Below are positions 8,972 to 17,265 of a stretch of 64,000 nucleotides of DNA, one piece after another (position 1 is the first letter of the stretch; each line of letters begins with the position of its first letter). Where the stretch lies: positions 1,186,001-1,250,000 of the forward strand of contig NZ_OY780935.1 in the NCBI RefSeq assembly GCF_963675965.1. Direction: 5' to 3'. The position numbers and the translations under genes were made by a program. The notes below the pieces were generated by a model that saw only the letters and a list, made by a program, of their open reading frames with translations, did not search any database and had not been told where the DNA came from. The stretch comes from an uncultured Celeribacter sp. GTDB taxonomy: Bacteria; Pseudomonadota; Alphaproteobacteria; Rhodobacterales; Rhodobacteraceae.

Positions 8972-9577
8972 ATGGCAAAGCTCTATTTCCAATATTCGAC
9001 GATGAACGCGGGCAAATCGACGCTGCTGCTGCAGGCCTCGTATAATTACCGTGAACGTGGCATGGACACCTATCTGATCACTGCCCGTCTCGATCATCGC
9101 GCGGGTGAAGGCCGTATCGCGTCCCGGATCGGAATCGGAGATCAGGCGGACACATTCGACGAGAACGACGACATGTTTGCCAAGATTCAGGCCCGTCGCG
9201 AAAAAAGTGACGTTGCGTGCATTTTCATCGACGAAGCGCAGTTTTTGACACGATCGCAAGTCTGGCAACTGGCCAGGGTGGTCGATGACCTGCGAATCCC
9301 TGTGATGGCTTATGGGTTGCGAGTCGATTTTCAGGGCAATCTTTTCCCCGGATCCGCCGCACTTCTGGCACTGGCCGATGAAATGCGTGAAGTGCGCACC
9401 ATTTGCCATTGCGGCAAAAAGGCCACCATGGTCGTGCGCATGTCAGAACACGGTGACGTGCTGACCCATGGCGCGCAGGTCGAAATCGGCGGCAATGAAC
9501 GCTACGTTTCGCTTTGCCGCAAACACTGGCGCGAGGCCGTCGGCGATCAGCCAGACGCCCCCGCGGCCCCTGTGTAA
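8972..9577 (+). CDS. tdk: Thymidine kinase (type II)
   Basis: This 201-residue enzyme phosphorylates thymidine in the pyrimidine salvage pathway. The opening FQYSTMNAGKSTLLLQ is the P-loop of the TK1-like family. IFIDEAQFL is the Walker B/catalytic segment. The zinc-binding part shows TICHCGKKA and later SLCRKHW. The lasso-loop region contains GGNERYVSLC, typical of the substrate-binding loop. Length and order match bacterial Tdk. The ATG at 8972 gives the family-typical MAKLYFQ N-terminus, though no clear ribosome site precedes it. It converges on csaA. Confidence 0.95.
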   Translation: MAKLYFQYSTMNAGKSTLLLQASYNYRERGMDTYLITARLDHRAGEGRIASRIGIGDQADTFDENDDMFAKIQARREKSDVACIFIDEAQFLTRSQVWQLARVVDDLRIPVMAYGLRVDFQGNLFPGSAALLALADEMREVRTICHCGKKATMVVRMSEHGDVLTHGAQVEIGGNERYVSLCRKHWREAVGDQPDAPAAPV

Positions 9578-9584
9578 AGCCGTC

Positions 9585-9926
9585 TCAGTGCAGCCGCCCG
9601 CCATTCGGCACGGACAGGCTGGGCTGCGCCAGAACCACGGCCCCCTCCGCATCGGGAAAGCCGAGAACCAGAACCTCTGACATGAACCGTCCGATCTGGC
9701 GCGGCGGAAAATTGACTACCGCCATCACCTGTGCCCCAACGAGCGCCTCGGGGTCATAATGCACGGTGATCTGCGCCGAAGATTTCTTTTCTCCGATCTC
9801 CGCGCCGAAATCGATCCAGAGCTTGATCGCGGGTTTGCGCGCTTCGGGGTAGGGCTCTGCCCGTACAATCGTGCCGACGCGAATATCTACCTGCAGAAAG
9901 TCGTCATAGGTGATGTCCTGGCTCAT
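9585..9926 (-). CDS. csaA: CsaA-like tRNA-binding domain protein
   Basis: This 113-residue protein consists of a single EMAP-II/tRNA-binding OB-fold. It begins ITYDDFLQVDIRVGTIVRAE and contains IKLWIDFGAEIGEKKSSAQIT and AVVNFPPRQIGRFMSEVLVLG, which match CsaA throughout. CsaA is a dimeric protein described as a secretion-related chaperone that can also bind tRNA. The length matches the family (about 110). Only 7 bases separate its stop from that of the convergent tdk. Confidence 0.9.
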   Translation of the reverse strand: MSQDITYDDFLQVDIRVGTIVRAEPYPEARKPAIKLWIDFGAEIGEKKSSAQITVHYDPEALVGAQVMAVVNFPPRQIGRFMSEVLVLGFPDAEGAVVLAQPSLSVPNGGRLH

Positions 9927-10000
9927 GCCTGCGGTCCTTTGGTTGATGTGTTTCTACTGTCCGGGCGACCTCCTGTGACCGGACACTTAGTCCCGGACAT

Positions 10001-10029
10001 GAAAAAGCCCCCTGAGGGATCAGGGGGCA
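10001..10029 (-). terminator. Rho-independent terminator of the YbjN-like gene
   Basis: On the minus strand the hairpin GCCCCCTGA-TCCC-TCAGGGGGC is followed by TTTTTC. It lies about 50 bases after the stop of the gene ending at 10080. Confidence 0.8.
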
Positions 10030-10079
10030 CTGTATCAAACCGATTTTCGTCCGCAATCCGCGCCACAGCCCCGCCCGTT

Positions 10080-10580
10080 TCAGGCGCGACCGTAGGCCTC
10101 GCGGATCGCCACATCCATGGCTTCTTCAGGCGTGCTGTTCGACCAAGCCACCAATTGAAAGGCGGGATAGAAACGTTCTGACGCCGCAATCGCGGAACCA
10201 ATCAGCCGGTCGACCTGTTCCGGCCCGGCGATCTGGCCGCCTGAGAGCACCAGCCCATAGCGATACACCATCAGCAATTGTTCATGCCAATAGGTGAAAG
10301 CCCCGGTCCAGATCTGATCATTGGTGCGATTGAGCACCTCATAGAGCTGTGGCAGTTTTTCTTCGGGCGGCTCCATCTCGAACGTGCAGATCAGCCGCAA
10401 TGTTTCGTCAAAATCCGACCACGCAAGGGTGATCGAATAGGTGCGCCATTGTCCCTCGACCGCCATGGCGATCTGGTCTTCGGCAACGCGATCGAATTCC
10501 CAATCATTGTGTTCGCAAAGATGCTCACACAGATCGATCGGGTGAATTTCGGTGGAAAAGCTCTGCTCCATAAGCGACAT
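10080..10580 (-). CDS. YbjN domain-containing protein
   Basis: This protein of about 166 residues contains DWEFDRVAEDQIAMAVEGQW near the N-terminus and LRLICTFEMEPPEEKLPQLYEVLNRTND in the middle, followed by TYWHEQLLMVYRYGLVL. This is the alpha/beta pattern of YbjN proteins, which resemble type III secretion chaperones. Their role is unclear; E. coli YbjN has been linked to stress and motility regulation. The start at 10580 (MSLMEQSF) is chosen for family fit; ATGs at 10571 and 10658 are alternatives and none has a strong ribosome site. It is monocistronic with its own terminator. Confidence 0.75.
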   Translation of the reverse strand: MSLMEQSFSTEIHPIDLCEHLCEHNDWEFDRVAEDQIAMAVEGQWRTYSITLAWSDFDETLRLICTFEMEPPEEKLPQLYEVLNRTNDQIWTGAFTYWHEQLLMVYRYGLVLSGGQIAGPEQVDRLIGSAIAASERFYPAFQLVAWSNSTPEEAMDVAIREAYGRA

Positions 10581-10809
10581 ATGCGGCCTCATAAGTTGTG
10601 CGTCCCGTGGCATGCGCGACATCCCCATGACGCCCACTAAGACTTGGTGCCTGCTCAAGGTTCGGCGGGTCTTGCGCCTCCCCTTACTAAATATGGTGTG
10701 CCAAAAGTGACGAATCTGTAAAGCGAAATATTTATGTTATCCCCAGCATTCGCCGGGCATCCACAAGTTGCCTGTTTTTTCCACAGCGCCGGAATGCCTT
10801 CTGTGGACA

Positions 10810-10838
10810 CAAAAAAGCCCCCCGACAGGAGGGCTTTT
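10810..10838 (-). terminator. Rho-independent terminator of ubiK
   Basis: On the minus strand AAAAGCCCTCC-TGTC-GGGGGGCTTTT is followed by a T run. It lies about 37 bases after the ubiK stop. Confidence 0.75.
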
Positions 10839-10874
10839 GGACAGCGGCGATAAGGCGGAAATAAAAGGAAAGCG

Positions 10875-11123
10875 TCACGCTTTCTTTTTACGCTCCAGCG
10901 CATCGAGGCGTTTTTTCAGCTCTTCGTTTTCTTCGCGGGCCTTCTGCGCCATCGCCCGCACGGCGTCGAATTCTTCGCGGGTGACGAAATCGCGGTCGGC
11001 CAGCCAACGGTCAACGAGACTTTTAAGGGCTGTGTCGGCTTCATCCTTGGCGCCCTGCGCGACACCCATGGCATTGGTCATGAGCTGCGAGATGTCATCA
11101 AGGATCTTGTTGCGGGTTTGCAT
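10875..11123 (-). CDS. ubiK: Ubiquinone biosynthesis accessory factor UbiK (BMFP family)
   Basis: This 82-residue protein has an amphipathic N-terminal segment (NKILDDISQLMTNAMGVAQG), a linker, and a C-terminal coiled coil (FDAVRAMAQKAREENEELKKRLDALE) ending in lysines. This is the architecture of UbiK/YqiC, which in E. coli binds UbiJ and helps the aerobic coenzyme Q assembly complex at lipid. Length matches the family. It diverges from lgt, with about 100 bases for both promoters, and has a terminator immediately downstream. Confidence 0.85.
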   Translation of the reverse strand: MQTRNKILDDISQLMTNAMGVAQGAKDEADTALKSLVDRWLADRDFVTREEFDAVRAMAQKAREENEELKKRLDALERKKKA

Positions 11124-11226
11124 GGCTCTCTCCGGAACGCTCTCGTGAATATCTGTGTTCTATATGGGCTGCTCTGCGCCAAATCACAAGGTTGACTTCC
11201 CCGCTCCGCTCACGACAGTTGCGCCC

Positions 11227-12108
11227 ATGTACAAGACCCTGCCTGCCGTTATTGAGTTCCCGCAACTCTCGCCGATTCTGTTCGAGATCGACCTCGGACC
11301 GATCCACTTTGCCCTTCACTGGTATGCGCTGGCCTATATCGCCGGTTTTCTGATTGGCTGGCTGCTGATCCTGCGCGCCCTCAAGACCGACCGGATTTGG
11401 CCATCAAACACCCCTCCAATCACACGCGCGGCGTTTGAAGACCTGCTGACATGGTTGATTCTGGGCGTCATTCTGGGCGGGCGTCTGGGCTATGTGCTGT
11501 TTTACAAACCCGGCTATTACCTGTCGCACCCGTTGGAAATTCCGATGGTCTGGAACGGCGGCATGGCTTTTCATGGCGGCTTTCTGGGGGTCGTCATCGC
11601 GGCCGCACTTTGGGGGCGCAAACACAAGGTATCGCTGCTGTCACTGGGCGACATGCTCGCCATGGCCACACCGGCAGGGCTGCTGCTGGGGCGGATCGCG
11701 AACTTTGTGAATGCCGAGCTTTGGGGCAAGCCCTGGGACGGTCCATGGGCGGTCGTCTTCCCGGGTGCCGAAGCGCAGGCCTGTTTCAATGTGGCCGAGG
11801 GCTGCGCACGGCATCCTTCCCAGCTTTACGAAGCCGGCCTTGAGGGGCTTCTCCTCGGCACGCTGATTCTGCTCCTGGTCTGGGTCGGCGGTTTTCTGAA
11901 ACGTCCGGGCTTTATCATGGGGCTGTTTTTTGCGGGCTACGGCGCCTCACGCTTTATCGTAGAGTTCTTCCGTCAGGCCGACGCCCAGTTCGTCACGGCA
12001 ACCAACCCCACGGGGGCAGTCTTCCTTGGCTTGCAAATGGGCCAGATCCTGTCGCTACCGATGATCCTGATCGGGCTGTTTTTCATGCTGCGGGCCAAGC
12101 GCACATGA
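11227..12108 (+). CDS. lgt: Prolipoprotein diacylglyceryl transferase
   Basis: This 293-residue inner-membrane enzyme transfers diacylglyceryl from phosphatidylglycerol to the lipobox cysteine, the first step of lipoprotein maturation. Seven hydrophobic segments are visible. Signature pieces are GRLGYVLFY, the essential HGGFLG, the Lgt signature region GRIANFVNAELWGKPW, HPSQLYEAGLEG, and GASRFIVEFFRQ. The ATG at 11227 gives MYKTLPAVIEFPQLSPI, which fits the family. The in-frame extension to 11155 is not homologous. It is the first gene of a three-gene operon; its stop overlaps the next start by 4 bases. Confidence 0.97.
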   Translation: MYKTLPAVIEFPQLSPILFEIDLGPIHFALHWYALAYIAGFLIGWLLILRALKTDRIWPSNTPPITRAAFEDLLTWLILGVILGGRLGYVLFYKPGYYLSHPLEIPMVWNGGMAFHGGFLGVVIAAALWGRKHKVSLLSLGDMLAMATPAGLLLGRIANFVNAELWGKPWDGPWAVVFPGAEAQACFNVAEGCARHPSQLYEAGLEGLLLGTLILLLVWVGGFLKRPGFIMGLFFAGYGASRFIVEFFRQADAQFVTATNPTGAVFLGLQMGQILSLPMILIGLFFMLRAKRT

Positions 12109-13175
12109 CCGCACTGCGTGACATTTTCAAACGCCAGATTGCGCAGACCGGGCCGCTCTCTCTGACCGAATTCATGGCCGAGTGCCTGCTGCATCCTAAG
12201 CACGGCTATTACACCACGCGCGACCCTTTGGGCGCGACCGGGGATTTCACCACGGCCCCGGAAATCAGCCAGATGTTCGGCGAACTGCTGGGCCTGTGCC
12301 TTGCGCAGAGCTGGCTCGATCAGGGGGCCCCTGCCCCTTTTATCCTTGCCGAACTGGGACCGGGACGCGGCACATTGATGGCCGACATCCTACGCGCGAC
12401 CAAGGCCGTCCCCGGTTTTCACGCCGCGCTCATCCTGCATTTGGTGGAAGCCTCCCCCACCCTGCGCGCCGCCCAAAAGGCGCGACTGGACGGCTATGCG
12501 GTCACATGGTGCGATACGGTGGCCGAGCTGCCGCAGGCGCCGCTTTGGCTGATCGCCAATGAATTTTTTGATGCGCTGCCGATTCGCCAGTTCACCCGCG
12601 GGATCCACGGCTGGCATGAAACGCAAATCGCACTCAATGGCACGACCCTGAACATGGGACGCGGGGCCGAGGTACCTTTGGCCGCTCTGGCACATCGGCT
12701 GACGGATACCCAACCGGGCGATGTGGTCGAAATCTGTCCGGCGGCGATACCGATCCTGAGCGAGATCGCACGCCGTATCACCCACCACAGCGGCGCTGCG
12801 ATCATCATCGACTACGGCGGCTGGCACAGCCTTGGGGACACCTTTCAGGCGCTCGAACAGCATAAAATGGTGAACCCACTGGATCGCCCCGGTCAGGCCG
12901 ACCTGACAGCCCACGTTGACTTTGAAGCACTTGCCACAGCCGCACAGGCGGCTGGGGCACAGGCCTCGCAAATGATCGAACAAGCTGCGCTTCTTGCCCG
13001 TCTGGGGATCAGCGCCCGGGCCGAAGCCCTTGCCCGCAAACTGCAGGGGGATGCACTGGAGAGCCACGTCAAGGCATTTGAACGGTTGACCTCCCCCTCA
13101 GAAATGGGGACCCTTTTCAAAGCGATCGCCATCGCGCCATCGCCAGAAATGCTGCCACCGGGATTTGACGCATGA
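12105..13175 (+). CDS. MidA/NDUFAF7-family SAM-dependent methyltransferase
   Basis: This 356-residue COG1565 (DUF185) methyltransferase carries the family marker YYTTRDPLGATGDFTTAPEISQMFGE (about residues 28-53), the SAM-binding ELGPGRGTLMADILRA, and ANEFFDALPIRQF. The mitochondrial homologue NDUFAF7/MidA methylates an arginine of a complex I subunit during assembly; a similar role here is inference. It overlaps lgt by ATGA at its start and pgeF by ATGA at its end, so the three are translationally coupled. This gene order is common in alphaproteobacteria. Confidence 0.92.
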   Translation: MTALRDIFKRQIAQTGPLSLTEFMAECLLHPKHGYYTTRDPLGATGDFTTAPEISQMFGELLGLCLAQSWLDQGAPAPFILAELGPGRGTLMADILRATKAVPGFHAALILHLVEASPTLRAAQKARLDGYAVTWCDTVAELPQAPLWLIANEFFDALPIRQFTRGIHGWHETQIALNGTTLNMGRGAEVPLAALAHRLTDTQPGDVVEICPAAIPILSEIARRITHHSGAAIIIDYGGWHSLGDTFQALEQHKMVNPLDRPGQADLTAHVDFEALATAAQAAGAQASQMIEQAALLARLGISARAEALARKLQGDALESHVKAFERLTSPSEMGTLFKAIAIAPSPEMLPPGFDA

Positions 13176-13930
13176 GTCTTGAGATCATTACCTCCGACGC
13201 CCTCGCCGACGTCCAACACGGTTTCTTCACCCGCAAAGGCGGTGCATCTTCCGGGATCTTCGAAGGACTAAACTGTGGGCTAGGCTCCTCGGATCAGGCC
13301 GACATCGTCAAGATCAACCGCCACCGTGTGGCGGCGGCCTTGAATCTGCCGCCAGAAGCGCTCTGTGCCGCCAATCAGGTGCATTCCGCCGACGTGGTAA
13401 CGGTTCATGAGGCACAGACGGACACGGTTCCCACCGCCGACGCGCTGGTGACGAAAACCCCGGGGCTGGCGCTGGTTATTCTGACGGCCGACTGTCAACC
13501 CGTGCTGTTTTCCGATCCCAAGGCCGGGGTGGTCGGTGCGGCCCATGCCGGGTGGAAAGGTGCCATCGCTGGCATCCTTGAAGCCACGGTTGAGGCGATG
13601 GAGGACCTGGGCGCCCGGCGCGAAGACATCACCGCAGTCATCGGCCCGTCGATTTCACAACGTGCCTACGAGGTCGGCCCAGAGTTTTTCGAAGATTTTC
13701 TGGCCGAAGACCCAGGTTATGCCCGCTTCTTTGCCAATGGCGACGGAGATCGCTATCTGTTCGATCTGCCGGCATTTGGTCTGTATCGTCTGCGCGAAGC
13801 AGGCGTGGGCCATGCCGAATGGACGCGCCACTGCACCTATTCCGACCCCGCACGATTTTATTCCTACCGCCGTTCGGTTCATCGCAAGGAGGCTGACTAC
13901 GGACGTCTTCTGTCCACGATTCGCCTATAA
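13172..13930 (+). CDS. pgeF: Peptidoglycan editing factor PgeF (laccase-domain/YfiH family)
   Basis: This 252-residue protein matches the YfiH/PgeF family. It shows GFFTRKGGASSGIFEGLNCG, NQVHSADVV, ILTADCQPVLFSD and GAAHAGWKGA. The His of QVHS, Cys of ADCQP and His of AHAGW are the expected zinc ligands. In E. coli PgeF removes wrongly incorporated L-Ser from muropeptide precursors; the human relative FAMIN is a purine nucleoside enzyme. It is the last gene of the lgt operon. Its pairing with a lipoprotein gene fits a cell-envelope job. Confidence 0.93.
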   Translation: MSLEIITSDALADVQHGFFTRKGGASSGIFEGLNCGLGSSDQADIVKINRHRVAAALNLPPEALCAANQVHSADVVTVHEAQTDTVPTADALVTKTPGLALVILTADCQPVLFSDPKAGVVGAAHAGWKGAIAGILEATVEAMEDLGARREDITAVIGPSISQRAYEVGPEFFEDFLAEDPGYARFFANGDGDRYLFDLPAFGLYRLREAGVGHAEWTRHCTYSDPARFYSYRRSVHRKEADYGRLLSTIRL

Positions 13931-14240
13931 GAGCGGCTGTCGCGCTCTGGCCTTCACCTATCGGGCATGAATGGGACAGCCCCGGCCTCAATTCCGCCCC
14001 AAAGCGGAGACAACTTTGACCAAGACCCTTTTCTATTTTTATTTTTATAATTTATCTTCAATCAGTTATAGGAAAATGAAAATTCGTCACTTTTAACCGG
14101 ACATCTGTGGATTTCTTCGCACCCCGCCGCCCTCAACCGCCCAACTTTCGCCGAAGCGCTCCGGCATAATGTTCCTCACTGGGAAACACTGCTGCGCCGA
14201 CTGTTCGACAGTCCGGTAGGGCAAGACAATGAGGGCCGAT
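13931..14240. other. Intergenic region with AT-rich promoter-like segment
   Basis: About 310 bases. A strongly AT-rich block at 14032-14080, with runs of T and the string tataattt, stands out in this GC-rich chromosome and is a good place for the promoter of the 49-codon gene and Hint gene that follow. No gene or terminator was clear. Confidence 0.4.
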
Positions 14241-14390
14241 ATGAAACAGCGTCGTTGGATGGCATCGATGATTGCCGCAGCCAAGAAATCCGATCCGAAG
14301 ATGCCCTGGGCCCATCGTGCTCCGGGCAGAAAACTGCAACATCCGGCCCCTCGTAAAGAGGTCGCAACCCCACTGAAAGCCTCTGCCTGA
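14241..14390 (+). CDS. Small basic protein upstream of Hint gene (49 residues)
   Basis: ATG at 14241 opens 49 codons ending with TGA at 14388-14390. The protein begins MKQRRWMASMIAAAKKSDPK and continues MPWAHRAPGRKL; it is strongly basic with a mildly hydrophobic start. GAGGG lies six bases before the ATG, and the next gene starts 3 bases after the stop, so coupling is likely. I do not recognise a named family. The tight spacing and good ribosome site are the reasons for calling it real. Confidence 0.65.
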   Translation: MKQRRWMASMIAAAKKSDPKMPWAHRAPGRKLQHPAPRKEVATPLKASA

Positions 14391-14393
14391 CTC

Positions 14394-15185
14394 ATGCCCC
14401 AATCCGCCAAAGCCAATACCGCGCCGAAAGGAAAGCTGGCCTGGACCGTCCGCCGGGTGAAAACCTTGCCGCGTCCGGCGCAGGTCTCCCCTTTGCCGAT
14501 GCGCCGGTATCATATGAGCTGGCTGGCTCCCAATGGCGACATTGACAGCGGCTCCATGACGGCCCCGGCTGTGCCCCTGTTTGAGAAAACCTTTAACGCC
14601 TTTGCGCGCGGCGCGCTGATCCCAACCCCGATGGGCTTGGTCGCGATCGAGGATCTTTTCCCCGGCGACTCGGTTCTGACGGTTGACGGCACTGTCGAGC
14701 AGATCGACTGGATCGGCTCCATGGTCTTGGATCTTCACGGAAAACGTGCGCCCAACGCCAAACCCGAACGGTTGTATCGCATCACCTCAGATGCCTTCGG
14801 GCTGGGCCGTCCCTCCCCGGATCTGCTGTTGGGCGCGGGGGCACTCTATTGCCCGCAGGCGGGACAGGTGCCCGGCTTCAATGCGGCACTGAAACCTGTC
14901 ACTGAGCTGGTGGACGGTCTGTCGGTAATCGAAATCACGCCGATTTCGACCATGCGCAGCTATCACATCCGGCTGCGGTCGCACCGGCTGATCCGGGTCA
15001 ACGGGCTGGATCTGGAAAGCTGCCAGCCGGATCTGCCACTGCTGGCCCGAGTGCCAGGACCGATCCGGGACCGGTTCATGGCCATGTTCCCTTATCTGAG
15101 CGATGTGCAGGAATTCGGACCGACGCGGTATCAGCGCACGCAGATCAACGCCCCGCACCCGCTGCGTCCGCTGCGGGATCAGTAA
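14394..15185 (+). CDS. Hint-domain (hedgehog/intein) protein lacking the first Cys
   Basis: This 263-residue protein has a Hint-type module from about residue 67: AFARGALIPTPMGLVAIEDL, FPGDSVLTVDGTVEQIDWIGS, and later LRSHRLIRVNGLDLE near residue 200. Hint modules cleave or splice peptide bonds using a first-position Cys. In Rhodobacteraceae family members the module usually begins with Cys-Phe; here alanine stands in that place, so self-cleavage is doubtful. The first 60 residues are proline-rich and basic with no signal peptide. The protein follows the 49-codon gene by 3 bases. Role unknown. Confidence 0.8.
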   Translation: MPQSAKANTAPKGKLAWTVRRVKTLPRPAQVSPLPMRRYHMSWLAPNGDIDSGSMTAPAVPLFEKTFNAFARGALIPTPMGLVAIEDLFPGDSVLTVDGTVEQIDWIGSMVLDLHGKRAPNAKPERLYRITSDAFGLGRPSPDLLLGAGALYCPQAGQVPGFNAALKPVTELVDGLSVIEITPISTMRSYHIRLRSHRLIRVNGLDLESCQPDLPLLARVPGPIRDRFMAMFPYLSDVQEFGPTRYQRTQINAPHPLRPLRDQ

Positions 15186-15206
15186 GCGATCCCGAACAGA
15201 GCGCGT

Positions 15207-15707
15207 TCAGGCGTTTTGCGCCAGCCGGGCTTCCAGCACCTCAAAAGGCACGCCCGGTTCATCCTTGGCACAGCGGATGACCAGCGAGGTTTTCACGCTC
15301 GCCACATTGTCCGTGGACAACAATTCACCGGTCAGAAAGCTTTGAAACGTTGACAGATCCGGAGCGACACATTTCAGGATAAAGTCCACCTCACCATTGA
15401 GCATGTGGCATTCACGCACTAACGGCCATTCGCGACATTTTGCCTCAAACCGGGACAGATCACTTTCGGCCTGGCTTTGCAGTCCGACCATGGCAAACAC
15501 CTGCACCTCAAAATTCAGCGCCCGGCTGTCGACGACAGCATGATAGCCCTTAATGTAACCCGCCTCTTCCAGCGTGCGTACACGGCGTAAGCAGGGCGGT
15601 GCGGAAATTCCGACCCGTTTGGCCAATTCAACGTTGGTCATACGCCCATCGGCCTGCAATTCAGCAAGGATTTTGCGGTCGATTTCATCGAGTTTGTGAG
15701 AGGGCAT
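15207..15707 (-). CDS. Lrp/AsnC family transcriptional regulator
   Basis: This 166-residue regulator has an N-terminal winged helix-turn-helix (KLDEIDRKILAELQADGR, then VELAKRVGISAPPCLRRVRTLEEAGYI) and a C-terminal RAM/effector domain (VFAMVGLQSQAE through GEVDFILKCVAPDLSTFQSF). Such proteins form octamers and sense amino acids. The start at 15707 follows GGAG by six bases; in-frame ATGs at 15722 and 15740 lie in a short duplicated stretch and are less likely. It diverges from trxB with a 296-base shared upstream region, so it may control itself and possibly trxB. The ligand is not predictable. Confidence 0.93.
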   Translation of the reverse strand: MPSHKLDEIDRKILAELQADGRMTNVELAKRVGISAPPCLRRVRTLEEAGYIKGYHAVVDSRALNFEVQVFAMVGLQSQAESDLSRFEAKCREWPLVRECHMLNGEVDFILKCVAPDLSTFQSFLTGELLSTDNVASVKTSLVIRCAKDEPGVPFEVLEARLAQNA

Positions 15708-15747
15708 ATTTTTCTCCGGCATATTGGCCCGCACGGGCATATTTTTC
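15702..15747. repeat. 13-bp direct repeat at the start of the Lrp gene
   Basis: gggcatatttttc occurs at 15702-15714 and again at 15735-15747, with a partial third copy (ggcatatt) between. Each copy contains the reverse complement of an ATG in the lrp frame. It looks like a small local duplication or a set of repeated binding sites. Confidence 0.5.
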
Positions 15748-16003
15748 GAAACATGTGCGCAGCGGCTTTCATGCGCAACATTCTTTCTCATTTCAGCAAG
15801 ATCATTTCAAGAGGATTTCACGACCAACCGACGCACTGCTGAAGCTCTGCACAATATTTCGTCTTTCGGGCGGGTTCCGGAAAATCCGTCCTGTGCCACA
15901 CCCGGACAGTCGGCATCAGACACAGCAGCAGGGTTTGCGAAGCGGCCTGCGGGTGTCTATATCGAAGCCAACAGCAAGACAACACGTAAGAAGAGGTCCC
16001 GGC

Positions 16004-16951
16004 ATGACGGACACGAAACACACGAAAGTTCTCATCATCGGGTCTGGCCCGGCGGGCTACACCGCGGGGGTCTATGCAGCCCGCGCGATGCTCTCTCCGA
16101 TCCTGGTGCAGGGCATGGAACCGGGTGGCCAACTGACCACCACGACCGAGGTGGAAAACTATCCCGGCTTCACCGAGGTGCAGGGCCCCGAACTGATGGT
16201 CAAGATGCAGGAGCATGCGCAGGCCATGGGGACCGAGATCATCTCTGACCTAATCGTTGAACTGGACACCGACAGCCGCCCCTTCGTCGCCAAAGGCGAC
16301 AGCGGCACGGTCTATACCGCGGATGCCGTCATTCTGGCGACGGGTGCTCGGGCGAAATGGCTCGGGCTCGACACCGAAGACGCCTTCAAGGGCTTTGGCG
16401 TCTCGGCCTGCGCGACCTGTGACGGGTTCTTCTATCGCGGCATGGAAATTGTCGTGGTCGGCGGCGGCAACACGGCCGTCGAAGAAGCTCTGTTCCTGAC
16501 CAACTTCGCCTCGAAAGTGACGCTGGTGCACCGTCGCGACAGCCTGCGCGCGGAAAAGATCCTCATCGATCGCCTGATGAAGAACGAAAAGATCGAACCG
16601 CTCTGGGATCACGAACTGGTCGAGGTCTTCGGCGACGAAGCCCCGATGAAGGGCGTGAACGGCGTGCGCGTCAAACATGTCAAAACCGGCGCCATTACCG
16701 AAATCCCCGCCAAAGGCGTGTTCATCGCGATCGGCCACGCCCCCGCAAATGAACTGGTGAAAGACAAGCTGGAGCTGCACAACGGCGGCTATGTCAAAGT
16801 GAAACCGGGATCGACCGAGACCTCGATCCCCGGCATTTTCGCAGCGGGCGATCTGACTGACCACAAATATCGTCAGGCCGTGACCTCTGCGGGGATGGGC
16901 TGCATGGCCGCGCTGGATGCCGAACACTGGCTGGCTGCACAGGACGATTGA
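16004..16951 (+). CDS. trxB: Thioredoxin-disulfide reductase
   Basis: This 315-residue flavoenzyme uses NADPH to reduce thioredoxin in the cytoplasm. It shows the FAD-binding GSGPAGYTAGVYAARA (residues 13-28), the redox-active CATC in SACATCDGFF, the NADPH-binding VVGGGNTAVEEALFL, and the C-terminal GIFAAGDLTDHKYRQAVTSAG. Length matches bacterial TrxB. The ATG at 16004 follows AAGAGG. It diverges from an Lrp regulator, an arrangement seen in other Rhodobacteraceae; a regulatory link is inference. It ends with its own terminator. Confidence 0.97.
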   Translation: MTDTKHTKVLIIGSGPAGYTAGVYAARAMLSPILVQGMEPGGQLTTTTEVENYPGFTEVQGPELMVKMQEHAQAMGTEIISDLIVELDTDSRPFVAKGDSGTVYTADAVILATGARAKWLGLDTEDAFKGFGVSACATCDGFFYRGMEIVVVGGGNTAVEEALFLTNFASKVTLVHRRDSLRAEKILIDRLMKNEKIEPLWDHELVEVFGDEAPMKGVNGVRVKHVKTGAITEIPAKGVFIAIGHAPANELVKDKLELHNGGYVKVKPGSTETSIPGIFAAGDLTDHKYRQAVTSAGMGCMAALDAEHWLAAQDD

Positions 16952-16978
16952 TCCGCGCTACACCGCACGGCACATAAA

Positions 16979-17008
16979 AAAAGCCCCGGTTTCGACCGGG
17001 GCTTTGTC
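16979..17008 (+). terminator. Terminator between trxB and the DUF1150 gene
   Basis: The stem aagccccggt / accggggctt with a TTCG loop is flanked by A and T runs on both sides, so it could work for the convergent gene as well. Confidence 0.8.
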
Positions 17009-17033
17009 GTTTCCGAAACCGTGCGGCGAGCGC

Positions 17034-17261
17034 TTAATGCACATTCACCGGAGCGTAATCGTGTTCTCGCGCCAGCGCAAAAGCCAGCGTGCGATTGGCG
17101 ACCAGCGCCAGACGGGTGCCATCGGCGTCATGCACCGAATAGATGTGGTCAAGCCCTTCGGCCTGCGCCTGAACGTCTTGCGGCAGGTCCGAAACCGATA
17201 CCGGACGAACGTAGACGATTTTATCCCCGACGGAGGGGAGATGAGGATATGCGGCGTCCAT
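17034..17261 (-). CDS. DUF1150 family protein
   Basis: This 75-residue protein reads MDAAYPHLPSVGDKIVYVRP and ends LALVANRTLAFALAREHDYAPVNVH. The IVYVRPV and LALVANR.LAF.LARE segments are marks of DUF1150. Members sit next to small heat-shock protein genes in Rhodobacteraceae, and here hsp20 is 4 bases upstream. The start is supported by GGAAGGG; the frame extends further upstream into hsp20 without homology. No function is established; a link to proteostasis is inferred from the neighbour. Confidence 0.85.
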   Translation of the reverse strand: MDAAYPHLPSVGDKIVYVRPVSVSDLPQDVQAQAEGLDHIYSVHDADGTRLALVANRTLAFALAREHDYAPVNVH

Positions 17262-17265
17262 GGAA

